Source: Cryobacterium mannosilyticum
Lineage (GTDB): Bacteria > Actinomycetota > Actinomycetes > Actinomycetales > Microbacteriaceae
Length of the DNA stretch: 64,000 bases
Reading direction: 5' to 3'
NCBI RefSeq assembly: GCF_004402705.1
Contig: NZ_SOFM01000016.1
Span: 1 to 64,000, forward strand
Numbering within the stretch: the stretch's first letter is position 1; the number at the start of each line of letters is the position of its first letter. The translations under genes were made by a program, and so were the position numbers. This document shows, piece by piece, positions 42,169 to 49,861 of this stretch. The notes under the pieces were generated by a model. It did no database searches. It worked only from the letters and a program-made list of their open reading frames with translations, and was not told the origin of the DNA.

Positions 42169-43075
42169 CACCCGGCCCGCGGATGCCTCGGCATCCGTCA
42201 CACCATCGACCGGCCTCCCGGGGCCGGGCACGCCACTGTCCGACCGGCCGCGGCCCTCCTCCGGCTGGGCGCTGATGGTGTCGGAGCTCACCGTGCTGTT
42301 CCGGCGTCGCCGCACCTGGGCGATGCTGCTCGCGCTGGCCGCCGTGCCGGTGCTGATCGCCGTCGCCGTGCGGCTGTCCAGTTCGCCCGTGGCGCCGGGG
42401 CGTGGCCCGCCCTTCCTCGACCGGGTCACCCAGAACGGCCTCTTCGTGGCGATCACCGCGATGGTGGTCTGCATTCCGCTGTTCCTGCCGCTGACGATCG
42501 GCGTGGTCACCGGCGACACCATCGCCGGTGAGGCCGGCCTCGGCACGCTCCGCTACCTGCTGGTGGCCCCCGCCGGGCGGGTGCGCCTGCTCATCGTCAA
42601 GTACGCGGGCGCCGCGGTATTCTGCCTGGCCGCCACTCTCACCGTCGCCGTCTCCGGCGCGGCCATCGGTGCCGCCCTGTTCCCGATCGGCCCGGTGACG
42701 CTGCTCTCCGGCGACACGATCGGGGTGGGGGAGTCCGTGCTGCGTTCGCTGCTGATCGCCGGCTATGTCACCATTTCTATGCTCGGCCTCTCGGCGATCG
42801 GCCTGTTCATTTCCACCCTGACCGAGGTGCCGGTCGGCGCCATGGCGGCCACGATCGTGGTGTCGGTCGTGGCGCAGGTGCTCGACGCGCTCCCGCAGCT
42901 GGACTGGCTGCATCCGTGGCTGTTCAGCCACTACTGGCTCGACTTCGCCGACCTGTTGCGCCAGCCGCTCGAGTGGACGTCGTTCGGCAACAACGCGCTG
43001 CTGCAGGGCGGCTACCTGCTGGTCTTCGGGGCGCTGGCCTATGGTCGGTTCGTCACCAAGGACATCCTGTCCTGA
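42158..43075 (+). CDS. ABC-2 type permease
   Basis: This 305-aa membrane protein has six hydrophobic helices (from about residue 58), preceded by a ~35-residue Pro/Ser-rich cytoplasmic tail. The start is most likely a TTG at 42158, 11 nt inside the ATPase gene, with GAGAGGGG 8 nt upstream. GDTIAGEAGLGTLRYLLVAP is characteristic of ABC-2 permeases. It forms an exporter with the ATPase at 41209-42168; the coupled LolA-like protein may deliver or receive the cargo. Confidence 0.9.
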   Translation: MSSDTRPADASASVTPSTGLPGPGTPLSDRPRPSSGWALMVSELTVLFRRRRTWAMLLALAAVPVLIAVAVRLSSSPVAPGRGPPFLDRVTQNGLFVAITAMVVCIPLFLPLTIGVVTGDTIAGEAGLGTLRYLLVAPAGRVRLLIVKYAGAAVFCLAATLTVAVSGAAIGAALFPIGPVTLLSGDTIGVGESVLRSLLIAGYVTISMLGLSAIGLFISTLTEVPVGAMAATIVVSVVAQVLDALPQLDWLHPWLFSHYWLDFADLLRQPLEWTSFGNNALLQGGYLLVFGALAYGRFVTKDILS

Positions 43076-43079
43076 CGCC

Positions 43080-43098
43080 GGTGACTGAGCCCGTCACC
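43080..43098. terminator. Short hairpin between convergent genes
   Basis: GGTGAC pairs with GTCACC around a 7-nt loop. It overlaps the stop codon of the frameshifted ltrA gene and follows the ABC permease, so it may terminate both. Confidence 0.4.
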
Positions 43099-44327
43099 TG
43101 ACTCGACGGGCGTAGGAGAACCAGGTGAGGCTGCCGAAGATCCAGACGGCGCCGAGTGTCAGCATCAGCAGCAGGATGTGCAGCCACGGCGGCGGGGCGA
43201 GCCAACCGAGGAGGAGAGCAACGGCCGCCGCCGTCACCAGCGCCGCCGCGACCGGGCGGTAGACCGGAGCCTTGCTCTGCCAATTCGCGAGCGAGGTCGC
43301 GACGAGGACGAGAGCGAGGGCGCCGACGGCCACCGAAACCGACAGCAGCATGGCCGCGGGAGCCGCGGTCGGACTCCTCGGCACGTGTTCAACCATACTG
43401 ACCATGATCCCGCCGGTCGCGGCGATCGTCATTGTCACCGCGAGATGGCCGACGAGCCACCTCGCCACTGCACCTCGATCAGACCTCACCCGGCTGGCCG
43501 CCACGAAGTCGAAGTAGCTCCACCAGTAGGCGAATCCGATTCCGAGCCCCAGGATCCCGGTGACGATGGCGCTCGGCGTGCGACCGGCATCCGCGATGCC
43601 ATTGACGACCCCGACCACCACCTCGCCCAGCACGATGATGGTGAACAGGTCGAACCGTTCGATCAACGACGCGCTCACGTTGACGCTGGTGTCGCGGGTG
43701 GCCCCGTTCCGCCAGTCCAGGATGGCGATGCTGCCCAGCCAGCCAGCCGACGACGACGACCGCCCACACCGCGAGGCGCGCCGTATCCGGGAGCAGCGCG
43801 CTGGCCCCGACGAGAGCAGCCGAGACGACGACGCCGACGATGTACGGGGTCGCCCTGGAACGCAACTCTGGGTCGTCCTGGCGCCGCACGGTGTACCAGA
43901 GCCAGGCGAGCAGGAAGAGGTAGACGCTGTAGACAGCGGCGAAGGCCGGGCCGTCGCCTGCCGTCGCCTCACCGGTGAACACGGCGAGGAGCCCGAACAC
44001 GGCCATTTGCAGAAAGACGTACGACCGGGTGCGCCCATCGGAGCGGCCGTGCAGGTCGTGATAGGTGGCCCCGTTGACCCAGGCCAGCCAGATCAGTCCG
44101 AACACGATGGCGAACCGGCCCACGCCCGCCCACGTCACGTCCCCCGAGAGATGGTGGGCGGCCTGGGAGATGACGACGACGTAGACGAGGTCATAGAAGA
44201 GTTCGAGGAAACTGACCTCGCGCCCCTGGATGACGTCGCCGTGGGCCCGGGGCGGCTGCCAGAAGTGGCGCCGGAAGGCAGCGGCGGATGCCCAGGAGAG
44301 CGGTGCGCCACCCGGTTGGTTCGACAT
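43094..44327 (-). pseudogene. ltrA: Low-temperature-requirement A (LtrA)-like protein, frameshifted
   Basis: Two minus-strand frames together encode one LtrA membrane protein. The N-terminal part (from 44327) reads SFLELFYDLVYVVVISQAAH through WAVVVVGWL. The C-terminal part continues in the next frame from GSIAILDWRNGATR through LIERFDLFTIIVLGEVV to the stop at 43094. The switch falls at 43737-43748, where AGCC occurs three times in tandem. Removing one 4-bp copy restores a 409-codon frame. LtrA proteins have about 10 helices and an unclear function. It is a recent inactivation, phase variation, or a sequencing error. Confidence 0.85.
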
Positions 44328-44462
44328 GCGCGCTCCTCGCCTCCGCTGCCGTTCTGTTCAGACTCTGAGAGTAGCTCAATGGGGCAGGACGCCCAGGGCA
44401 GAGCACGGGTCATGCGCGCGGTCGCGGCGCGGGCTCACTGGTGGTCGATCCGGTCGAGACCG

Positions 44463-46106
44463 TCAGGGGCGGTTGCTGACGAGGCGGGTGCTGGTGGTGC
44501 GGGTGCGGTTTTGGTTGGCGGGGTGCCAGGTTTGGGTGGGGTCATACCAGGGTGGCGCTTTGACTTGGGGGGTTCCGTTGACCATTCGGATGATCCAACC
44601 GGAGGTGTCGATGGTGTGGTGATGGAACCAGCAGAGCATCACACCGTTGTCGATGTCGGTGGGTCCGCCGGCGGCCCAGGGGATGACGTGGTGGAGTTCG
44701 GCCCAGTGCGGTGGGCAGGTGCAGCCGGGGATGATGCAGCCGCCGTCGCGGGCGGCGATGGCGCGGCGTTGGGCGGGGGTGAAGAGGCGTTGTTTGAGGT
44801 CCAGGCGGAGCACTTCCTGGTTCGGTCCGAAGAGGATCTTTTGATAGCCGCCGGTGCAGATGAGTTGCTTCACGGTGGTGAGCGAGACGGGGGCGTCGAC
44901 GCCGTCGACCCAGCCGACACCGGTGCCGGTGAGGAGATCGGTCGCGTTGACGTGGACGAGGACGGTGGGGGCGGCGCCGCCCAAGGCGGGGGTGGCCGGG
45001 TCTCGGGCGGCCCGGTCGAAGAGGGCCCGGACGATGTCGGCGCGTTTCTCGCCGCCGGTGCGGTCGTCCCCGATCCCGGCCGGCAGATCATCCGGGGCGC
45101 TGTCGGCGCCGCAGTCCTCTTGCTGGTCGGAACCGGCCGGCTCGGCCGGTTCGGTGCTGGTGGACCTGGTGTCCGTCGTCGTCGGGTCGGGGTTGGGCAG
45201 GCCCTGTTCGGCGTGGGTAGGGAAGGCGGTTGAACGTGCGGAGAGGTAGGTGTCGAAGAGGACGGTCATGATGCCGCGTAGTTCGGGGGTGACGCCGCCG
45301 CGGAGGGGGTAGAGGCCGTCGGTGAGAGTGCCGAAGCTGATCGTGCTGCGGGGTTGCCGGATGGGTTCGGTGGGGGCGGTGCCGTCGGGGTCGAGCCGGG
45401 CTTGCCATTGGAGCACGATGCCGCGGATCAGGTCGGTGGCAAACGCGAGGCCTTCGCCGGGGAGCCCTTTGGTTTCTTCGGTGATCGCTCCGGTTGCGCA
45501 GGCGACGAGGGCGCGTTCGGCGGTGTGCAGGTCGTCGGGGGCGACCCGGGTGCTGATGCGTTCCAGCCCGGTCACGATCACGTCCGCTGTCTCCACGCCG
45601 AGCTTCCCGGCGGTGAGGGCGGCGGCGACGGCCGGGTAGAACGGCGGCATGATGAGGCCGGCGCCGGTGCGGGGCGTGACGAAGCTGCCGAGTCGAGTGC
45701 GGCGTTTGGTTTCTTTGACCGAGATGCGGGCGGCGCGGGTGATCACGTCCACCCCGTCCCGGCACCCCAGGCTGGCCGGCAAAGCGGGTTGGGACTGGCC
45801 CGGTAGGATCCGGACCGACCGGACATCAACCTCGGACGCGGTCGCGATCCGGGCCGCATCGACACTCCGGCCCAGGTCCTCGACCGCGGCGAGCACCGCG
45901 ACCGCGTCCAGATCGCTCAGCCTGGCCAACGGCACCGCCGCCAGCTCGGCCGTCAGGGCCAGCTGCAACGCGGCCAGCCGCTGCACCGGGGAGAGCTCCA
46001 CGACGGCATCCGTGCCCGGGATGGCTGGGGCGGGATCCGCAGCCATCCCCACCTCAACAGTTGGACCGGAGGCGGTGGTTGCTCGGGGATCAGGGGTTCC
46101 TGCCAT
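44463..46106 (-). CDS. DUF222/HNH endonuclease-domain protein (13E12-repeat family)
   Basis: This 547-aa protein has an N-terminal DUF222 helical domain (about 45-330) and a C-terminal HNH nuclease motif: CIIPGCTCPPHWAELHHVIPWAAGG followed by NGVMLCWFHHH. The central ~70 residues are an acidic Thr/Ser/Glu linker. These genes are multicopy in actinobacteria. I choose the ATG at 46106 because TATTCT lies 6 nt upstream (leaderless); the longer frame to 46133 would run into the LexA-like site. Mycobacterial 13E12 genes have SOS boxes (established), which fits the site at 46126-46141. Confidence 0.9.
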   Translation of the reverse strand: MAGTPDPRATTASGPTVEVGMAADPAPAIPGTDAVVELSPVQRLAALQLALTAELAAVPLARLSDLDAVAVLAAVEDLGRSVDAARIATASEVDVRSVRILPGQSQPALPASLGCRDGVDVITRAARISVKETKRRTRLGSFVTPRTGAGLIMPPFYPAVAAALTAGKLGVETADVIVTGLERISTRVAPDDLHTAERALVACATGAITEETKGLPGEGLAFATDLIRGIVLQWQARLDPDGTAPTEPIRQPRSTISFGTLTDGLYPLRGGVTPELRGIMTVLFDTYLSARSTAFPTHAEQGLPNPDPTTTDTRSTSTEPAEPAGSDQQEDCGADSAPDDLPAGIGDDRTGGEKRADIVRALFDRAARDPATPALGGAAPTVLVHVNATDLLTGTGVGWVDGVDAPVSLTTVKQLICTGGYQKILFGPNQEVLRLDLKQRLFTPAQRRAIAARDGGCIIPGCTCPPHWAELHHVIPWAAGGPTDIDNGVMLCWFHHHTIDTSGWIIRMVNGTPQVKAPPWYDPTQTWHPANQNRTRTTSTRLVSNRP

Positions 46107-46112
46107 AAACTG

Positions 46113-46118
46113 AGAATA
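46113..46118 (-). promoter_or_regulatory. Putative -10 of the DUF222/HNH gene
   Basis: TATTCT on the minus strand lies 6 nt before the ATG, compatible with a leaderless transcript. A LexA-box-like sequence lies just upstream. Confidence 0.4.
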
Positions 46119-46125
46119 CCACAAC

Positions 46126-46141
46126 TCGAACATAATTGCGA
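46126..46141. promoter_or_regulatory. LexA (SOS) box-like site
   Basis: TCGAACATAATTGCGA agrees with the actinobacterial consensus TCGAAC-N4-GTTCGA at 10 of 12 fixed positions. It lies where repressor binding would block the HNH promoter. Confidence 0.55.
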
Positions 46142-46146
46142 GGATT

Positions 46147-46167
46147 ATTCGAGTTCTTGTGTCGAAT
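46147..46167. repeat. Inverted repeat ATTCGA-N9-TCGAAT
   Basis: Perfect 6-bp arms around 9 bp lie next to the LexA-like site in the divergent spacer before the zinc-ribbon gene. It could be a second regulatory site. Confidence 0.45.
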
Positions 46168-46240
46168 AGTCGTATTGAATGTTGCCAGGTCCTCCCGGCA
46201 ACGAGCTACGCTCGAATGCAGGCCAGCCAGGGAGAACACC

Positions 46241-46900
46241 GTGACGCACTCGTATCCGCTCTATGTGGCCATCCGCGCCCAGTGCTTTTGCTGCCGGTCG
46301 CTGCAATCCTTCAACTTCACCTCGGCAAGCGACCAGGTGGTCTGTTCGTTCTGCCTGCACCACCTGGGCGACGAGAAGGCCGAACGCCGGGACGCCGACC
46401 ACGTGATGCTCTGGGTCGGCGAGTACGCCGACCTTCAGAACGTGCACCGGAAGTCCGTCGAGAAGTCAGAGTCCGATCTGGCCGAGCGGGACGCGACGAT
46501 CGCGGAACTGACCGGGCAGGTCGACGAACTTCGTGCCCTGGTGGCCGGTGAGTTCGACCGCACGGTGAGCGGAGGCATCCGCGCCGTGCTCGAAAGCGAT
46601 CTGGTCAGGCGAGCCGAACGTCGGAACGACCTCGGCGGGCGTCAGCTCGACTGGACGATGGCGGTGATCTGGCGGGTCGGGATGCTGCACTCGGGCGACC
46701 CGGCGAAACCGGGCTTCTGCACGTGCGGGCGCAGCATCCCTGCCTGCGCCGACGGCCGGGCAATCGACCCACAGCGGCAGGCCGTGAGCGACTGGGAGAA
46801 GAAGAACCTCGCCCTGCTCGCGGCCGGCAAGCGCCACGGACTCCCCGACGACCACCCGGCCGTGGCTGCCCAGCGCAGCGTGGGCGACCGGGGCCGGTAG
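46241..46900 (+). CDS. Hypothetical zinc-ribbon protein
   Basis: This 219-aa soluble protein starts at a GTG with GGGAGA 6 nt upstream. The N-terminal part has CFCC and, 19 residues later, CSFC, a likely zinc ribbon. A central coiled-coil-like segment follows (about 70-115, ESDLAERDATIAEL). The C-terminal part has FCTCGRSIPAC with more potential metal ligands. I do not recognise a family. It is divergent from the DUF222/HNH gene and shares a spacer with LexA-like symmetry, so damage-linked control is possible but unproven. Confidence 0.75.
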   Translation: MTHSYPLYVAIRAQCFCCRSLQSFNFTSASDQVVCSFCLHHLGDEKAERRDADHVMLWVGEYADLQNVHRKSVEKSESDLAERDATIAELTGQVDELRALVAGEFDRTVSGGIRAVLESDLVRRAERRNDLGGRQLDWTMAVIWRVGMLHSGDPAKPGFCTCGRSIPACADGRAIDPQRQAVSDWEKKNLALLAAGKRHGLPDDHPAVAAQRSVGDRGR

Positions 46901-46922
46901 CGTAAAGCAATACGCTGAAGCC

Positions 46923-47423
46923 ATGGATACTCTGTTCAACACCCTGCACATCGTCGCCGCCGTCTTCATCGTCGGCCCGATGGCCATCCTGCCGATGACC
47001 GCCATGCGTTCGATCCGGGCGGGGGAGGCCGGTCAGGTGGCCTCGCTGGCGAAGTCGGTGAACCTGTTCACCCTGTTGTCGATCGTCGTGGCCCTCTTCG
47101 GCTTCGGCGCCCTCGGGGTTGCCGACCCTGAGGAGGGATTCTCGTTCGGCTCGACCTGGGTGCTGCTGTCGATCCTCGCCTACGCGATCGCCCTGGCGAT
47201 CAACCTGTTCGTCGTCGTGCCGGCCATGCGCCAGGCTGCGGAGGCGCTCACGGCAGGTGCCGCGGTCGTCGGGGCCTCGGCAACCGCCACCTCGGCAACC
47301 GCCACCTCGGCAGTCGGGACATCCGACGCCAAGCCCGCCGGTTACTCCCGGGTGGCGATGGGATCCGGGATCTCGTCGCTCCTGCTGGTCATCGTGGTCG
47401 TGCTCATGGTCTGGAAGCCGTAG
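46923..47423 (+). CDS. DUF2269-like integral membrane protein
   Basis: This 166-aa membrane protein has four hydrophobic segments (about 5-27, 45-68, 78-100 and 143-163). The pattern LHIVAAVFIVGP with a helix-embedded His resembles DUF2269 proteins of unknown function. A Ser/Ala/Thr stretch (residues ~118-131, SATATSATATSA) is encoded by a 15-bp tandem repeat at 47276-47312. Its 3' end overlaps the convergent marR gene by 20 bp. Confidence 0.8.
   Translation: MDTLFNTLHIVAAVFIVGPMAILPMTAMRSIRAGEAGQVASLAKSVNLFTLLSIVVALFGFGALGVADPEEGFSFGSTWVLLSILAYAIALAINLFVVVPAMRQAAEALTAGAAVVGASATATSATATSAVGTSDAKPAGYSRVAMGSGISSLLLVIVVVLMVWKP
47276..47312 (+). repeat. 15-bp tandem repeat inside the DUF2269-like gene
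   Basis: Two and a half copies of CTCGGCAACCGCCAC lie in frame and encode a loop between the third and fourth membrane segments. Confidence 0.8.
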
Positions 47424-47910
47424 CCTCAGCCAGGGATTCGGCCAGCGCCTGGAGCAGCGTCGCGAGGGCGGCGCGCTGCGCGTCGGTGAGGCCCGCGAGC
47501 ATTCGCTCCTGGTTGGCGACGTGATCGGGCAGCGCCCGGTCGATCAGCGCGCGACCCTCCGGAGTGAGGCTGACAACGGTGCCTCGCCCGTCGGCCGCAT
47601 TCGGACTGCGGAGCACGAGGCCGTCCAGCTCGAGCCGGTTCAGCCGTTGCGCGATGGCACTCGAGGTGACCATGGCGCTCTGCTGGATCTCGGTGGGGGT
47701 GAGCCGGAACGGTTCCCCGTTCCGCCGCAGCGTCGCGAGCACGTCGAAGGACGCAGCGTCGAGGCCATGGGCCGCGAACGTGACGCCGAGGCGGGCGTCG
47801 GCGAGCCGGGCCGCGCGGGCGAGTCGACCGAGCACGGCCATCGCCGCCACGTCCAGATCAGGGCGCGCGGCCGCCCATTGCGCGAGGATGCGGTCGACGT
47901 GGTCGGTCAT
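47404..47910 (-). CDS. MarR-family transcriptional regulator
   Basis: This 168-aa regulator has the winged helix core (about 55-125): LDAASFDVLATL, LTPTEIQQSAMVTSSAIAQRLNRLEL, and the wing ADGRGTVVSLT. Helices before and after form the dimer interface. It is divergent from a drug/metabolite exporter gene across 45 bp holding the palindrome CTAAGCGCTTAG, so it very likely represses that exporter and itself. Confidence 0.92.
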   Translation of the reverse strand: MTDHVDRILAQWAAARPDLDVAAMAVLGRLARAARLADARLGVTFAAHGLDAASFDVLATLRRNGEPFRLTPTEIQQSAMVTSSAIAQRLNRLELDGLVLRSPNAADGRGTVVSLTPEGRALIDRALPDHVANQERMLAGLTDAQRAALATLLQALAESLAEATASRP

Positions 47911-47930
47911 GCGACAAGTCTAGCTTTTTC

Positions 47931-47942
47931 CTAAGCGCTTAG
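47931..47942. promoter_or_regulatory. MarR operator CTAAGCGCTTAG
   Basis: A perfect 12-bp palindrome lies between the divergent marR and exporter genes. GCTTAG recurs at 47951-47956 and 47958-47963. The site directly precedes the exporter's TATTAT -10. Confidence 0.7.
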
Positions 47943-47943
47943 C

Positions 47944-47949
47944 TATTAT
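47944..47949 (+). promoter_or_regulatory. Putative -10 (TATTAT) of the exporter gene
   Basis: TATTAT lies 6 nt before the GTG at 47956, suggesting a leaderless transcript. The MarR palindrome abuts it, so repressor binding would block polymerase. Confidence 0.5.
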
Positions 47950-47955
47950 GGCTTA

Positions 47956-48855
47956 GTGCTTAGCAATCGATGGTGGATGGTGACGACGACCATGGTGGCC
48001 CCGATCTTCTGGGGAACCACCTATCTGGTGACGACCCAGTTCCTCCCGCCCGACCGCCCTCTGCTGGCCGCCACCCTGCGCGCGCTGCCGGCCGGCCTCC
48101 TGATCGTGCTGATCACGCGCAGGCTGCCGCGGGGCGCCTGGTGGTGGAAGTCGCTGGTGCTCGGCACCTTGAACATCGGCGTGTTCTTCGCCCTGCTCTT
48201 CCTCGCCGCCTACCGGCTTCCCGGCGGTGTCGCCGCGACGATGGGGGCCGTGCAGCCGCTGCTCGTGACGGTGCTCGCGGCAAGGATCCTGGGTGACCGG
48301 GTCACCGGTTTGAGGGTCGCGGCGGGGATTGCCGGGGTCTTCGGGGTCGCCCTGCTCGTGTTGCAGGCCACGGCGCGGCTCGACCTGCTCGGGGTGCTCG
48401 CGGCGCTCGGCGGCGCGGCCGTGATGGCCGTGGGCACGGTGCTCGCCAAACGGTGGGGACAGCCGGCGCATCCACTGGTCAGCACGTCCTGGCAACTCCT
48501 GGCCGGAGGGCTCGTCCTGGTCCCGGTCCTGCTCGTGGTCGAGGGGCTCCCGACGGAGCCCCTCACCCCGGGCAACGTGGCCGGCTACGCCTACCTCGCG
48601 GTCCTCGGCACGGCGCTCAGCTACACGCTGTGGTTCCGGGGCATCCAGAACCTGCCGGTGGCCTCCGTCGCCTTCCTCGGGCTGCTCAGCCCGGTCGTCG
48701 CCGTCGCCTGCGGCTGGGCGCTGCTGCAGCAGCCGCTCAGCTTCGGCCAGGTGGTCGGCGCGACGATCGTGCTGGCGGCGGTCGCGGCCACGAACGCGGT
48801 CAGTCCAGGTCGCCCACCGAGACCAGCCCGTCGTGCCGGCGTCCGTCGAAGATGA
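47956..48855 (+). CDS. EamA/DMT-family transporter
   Basis: This 299-aa protein has ten hydrophobic helices in two EamA repeats (about 5-130 and 145-285). Recognisable segments are VAPIFWGTTYLVTTQFLP at the start and LGTALSYTLWFRGIQ and LGLLSPVVAVACGW in the second repeat. DMT proteins export metabolites or drugs; the substrate is unknown. The start is a GTG at 47956 with a -10 6 nt upstream; an ATG at 47977 is an alternative. The 3' end overlaps the convergent membrane thioredoxin gene by 56 bp. Confidence 0.9.
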   Translation: MLSNRWWMVTTTMVAPIFWGTTYLVTTQFLPPDRPLLAATLRALPAGLLIVLITRRLPRGAWWWKSLVLGTLNIGVFFALLFLAAYRLPGGVAATMGAVQPLLVTVLAARILGDRVTGLRVAAGIAGVFGVALLVLQATARLDLLGVLAALGGAAVMAVGTVLAKRWGQPAHPLVSTSWQLLAGGLVLVPVLLVVEGLPTEPLTPGNVAGYAYLAVLGTALSYTLWFRGIQNLPVASVAFLGLLSPVVAVACGWALLQQPLSFGQVVGATIVLAAVAATNAVSPGRPPRPARRAGVRRR

Positions 48856-49861
48856 TGGTCGGGATCTTCACGGTGTGGATGCGTTCCTTGACCGTCTGCT
48901 TGTTGGCGGCGATGATCCCGGCCACCTTGTCAGAGCCGGCGACGGATGCGACGGTGTCGACCTGCGCCTGGCTCAGCCCGAATTCCGCAGCCCAGTCCTG
49001 CAGCAGCGCGGTTGCCTCAACGGCATCCGCGGAGTTGATCACGCTCTGCCACGACACGCCGGCGGCATCCTTCTCGGTGTAGATCCGCTTGAGGATCTCC
49101 CAGTCGACCGGAGTCTTCGCGTCGGCGAGCGGGTTCAAGCGCAGGGCCTCGAGGTACTGGGTGACCAGCAGGGAGTTCGGGAACTTGTAGCCAGTCGGCG
49201 CGGGGATTGGGAAGGCGATGTAGCTGAGATTCTGCTTGTTCGCGAAACCGGCCTCCTCGAGGTTCTCGAACAGCTGCAGACAGTAGGTGCAGCCGGGGTC
49301 GATGACCTCGAGCGCCGTCGGCTTCTGGGCGTCGAATTCGTTCAGGTAGGTCGCGTTCGCCGGCAGATACTCCTTGGCGTCCCAGTTCTGCATCCGGGAG
49401 GGGATCGCGGAGAAGGTCTCGCCGAGCCGCACGAAGTCGTTGCCGAAGGCACCGACGATGTCCCAGGCGGCGATGGAATCGCCGAAGGTCGGAGTCTGGT
49501 CGGGGATGGAGCAGGCCTCCGCGCCCAGGCTGCAGGAGGCGGAGTCCTGTTTGTTGCAGGTGCCGTAGACGTAGAGGTTCGCCGCGCTCTCGACGACGAC
49601 GTAGCCGCTCCAGATCGTGGTGAGCACGACCAGGAACGCCACCACCTCGAGGGCGACGCTGGCGGGCCCGACGAGCCCGGGGCGGCGGGCCGCGAGCGGC
49701 GCCAGCATGTTGTCCTTGAGGTCCTGCTTGAAGGTCGTGTCGCAGGGGCGGAAGGTCACCCGGCGGAACGTGCAGCTCGCCGCCTTCGCGAGGTAGCGCC
49801 GGTAGCGCGCCGAGACGGCGGCCATGAACAGGAGAACGATGAAGGCGGCGATGCAGAACAC
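48800..49861 (-). CDS. Membrane-anchored thioredoxin-like protein with CxxC
   Basis: This 353-aa protein has two N-terminal transmembrane helices (about 3-18 and 65-90) around a cysteine-containing cytoplasmic loop. A segment with four cysteines follows (around 102-117, CNKQ to CSIP), then a thioredoxin/DsbA-like domain with active site C191-T-Y-C194 in VIDPGCTYCLQLF. I do not know an exact family. It begins at a GTG directly after the stop of the upstream cysteine-desulfurase-like gene (TAA-GTG), so they are co-translated. A role in thiol-disulfide or sulfur transfer at the membrane is inferred. Confidence 0.8.
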   Translation of the reverse strand: MFCIAAFIVLLFMAAVSARYRRYLAKAASCTFRRVTFRPCDTTFKQDLKDNMLAPLAARRPGLVGPASVALEVVAFLVVLTTIWSGYVVVESAANLYVYGTCNKQDSASCSLGAEACSIPDQTPTFGDSIAAWDIVGAFGNDFVRLGETFSAIPSRMQNWDAKEYLPANATYLNEFDAQKPTALEVIDPGCTYCLQLFENLEEAGFANKQNLSYIAFPIPAPTGYKFPNSLLVTQYLEALRLNPLADAKTPVDWEILKRIYTEKDAAGVSWQSVINSADAVEATALLQDWAAEFGLSQAQVDTVASVAGSDKVAGIIAANKQTVKERIHTVKIPTIIFDGRRHDGLVSVGDLD

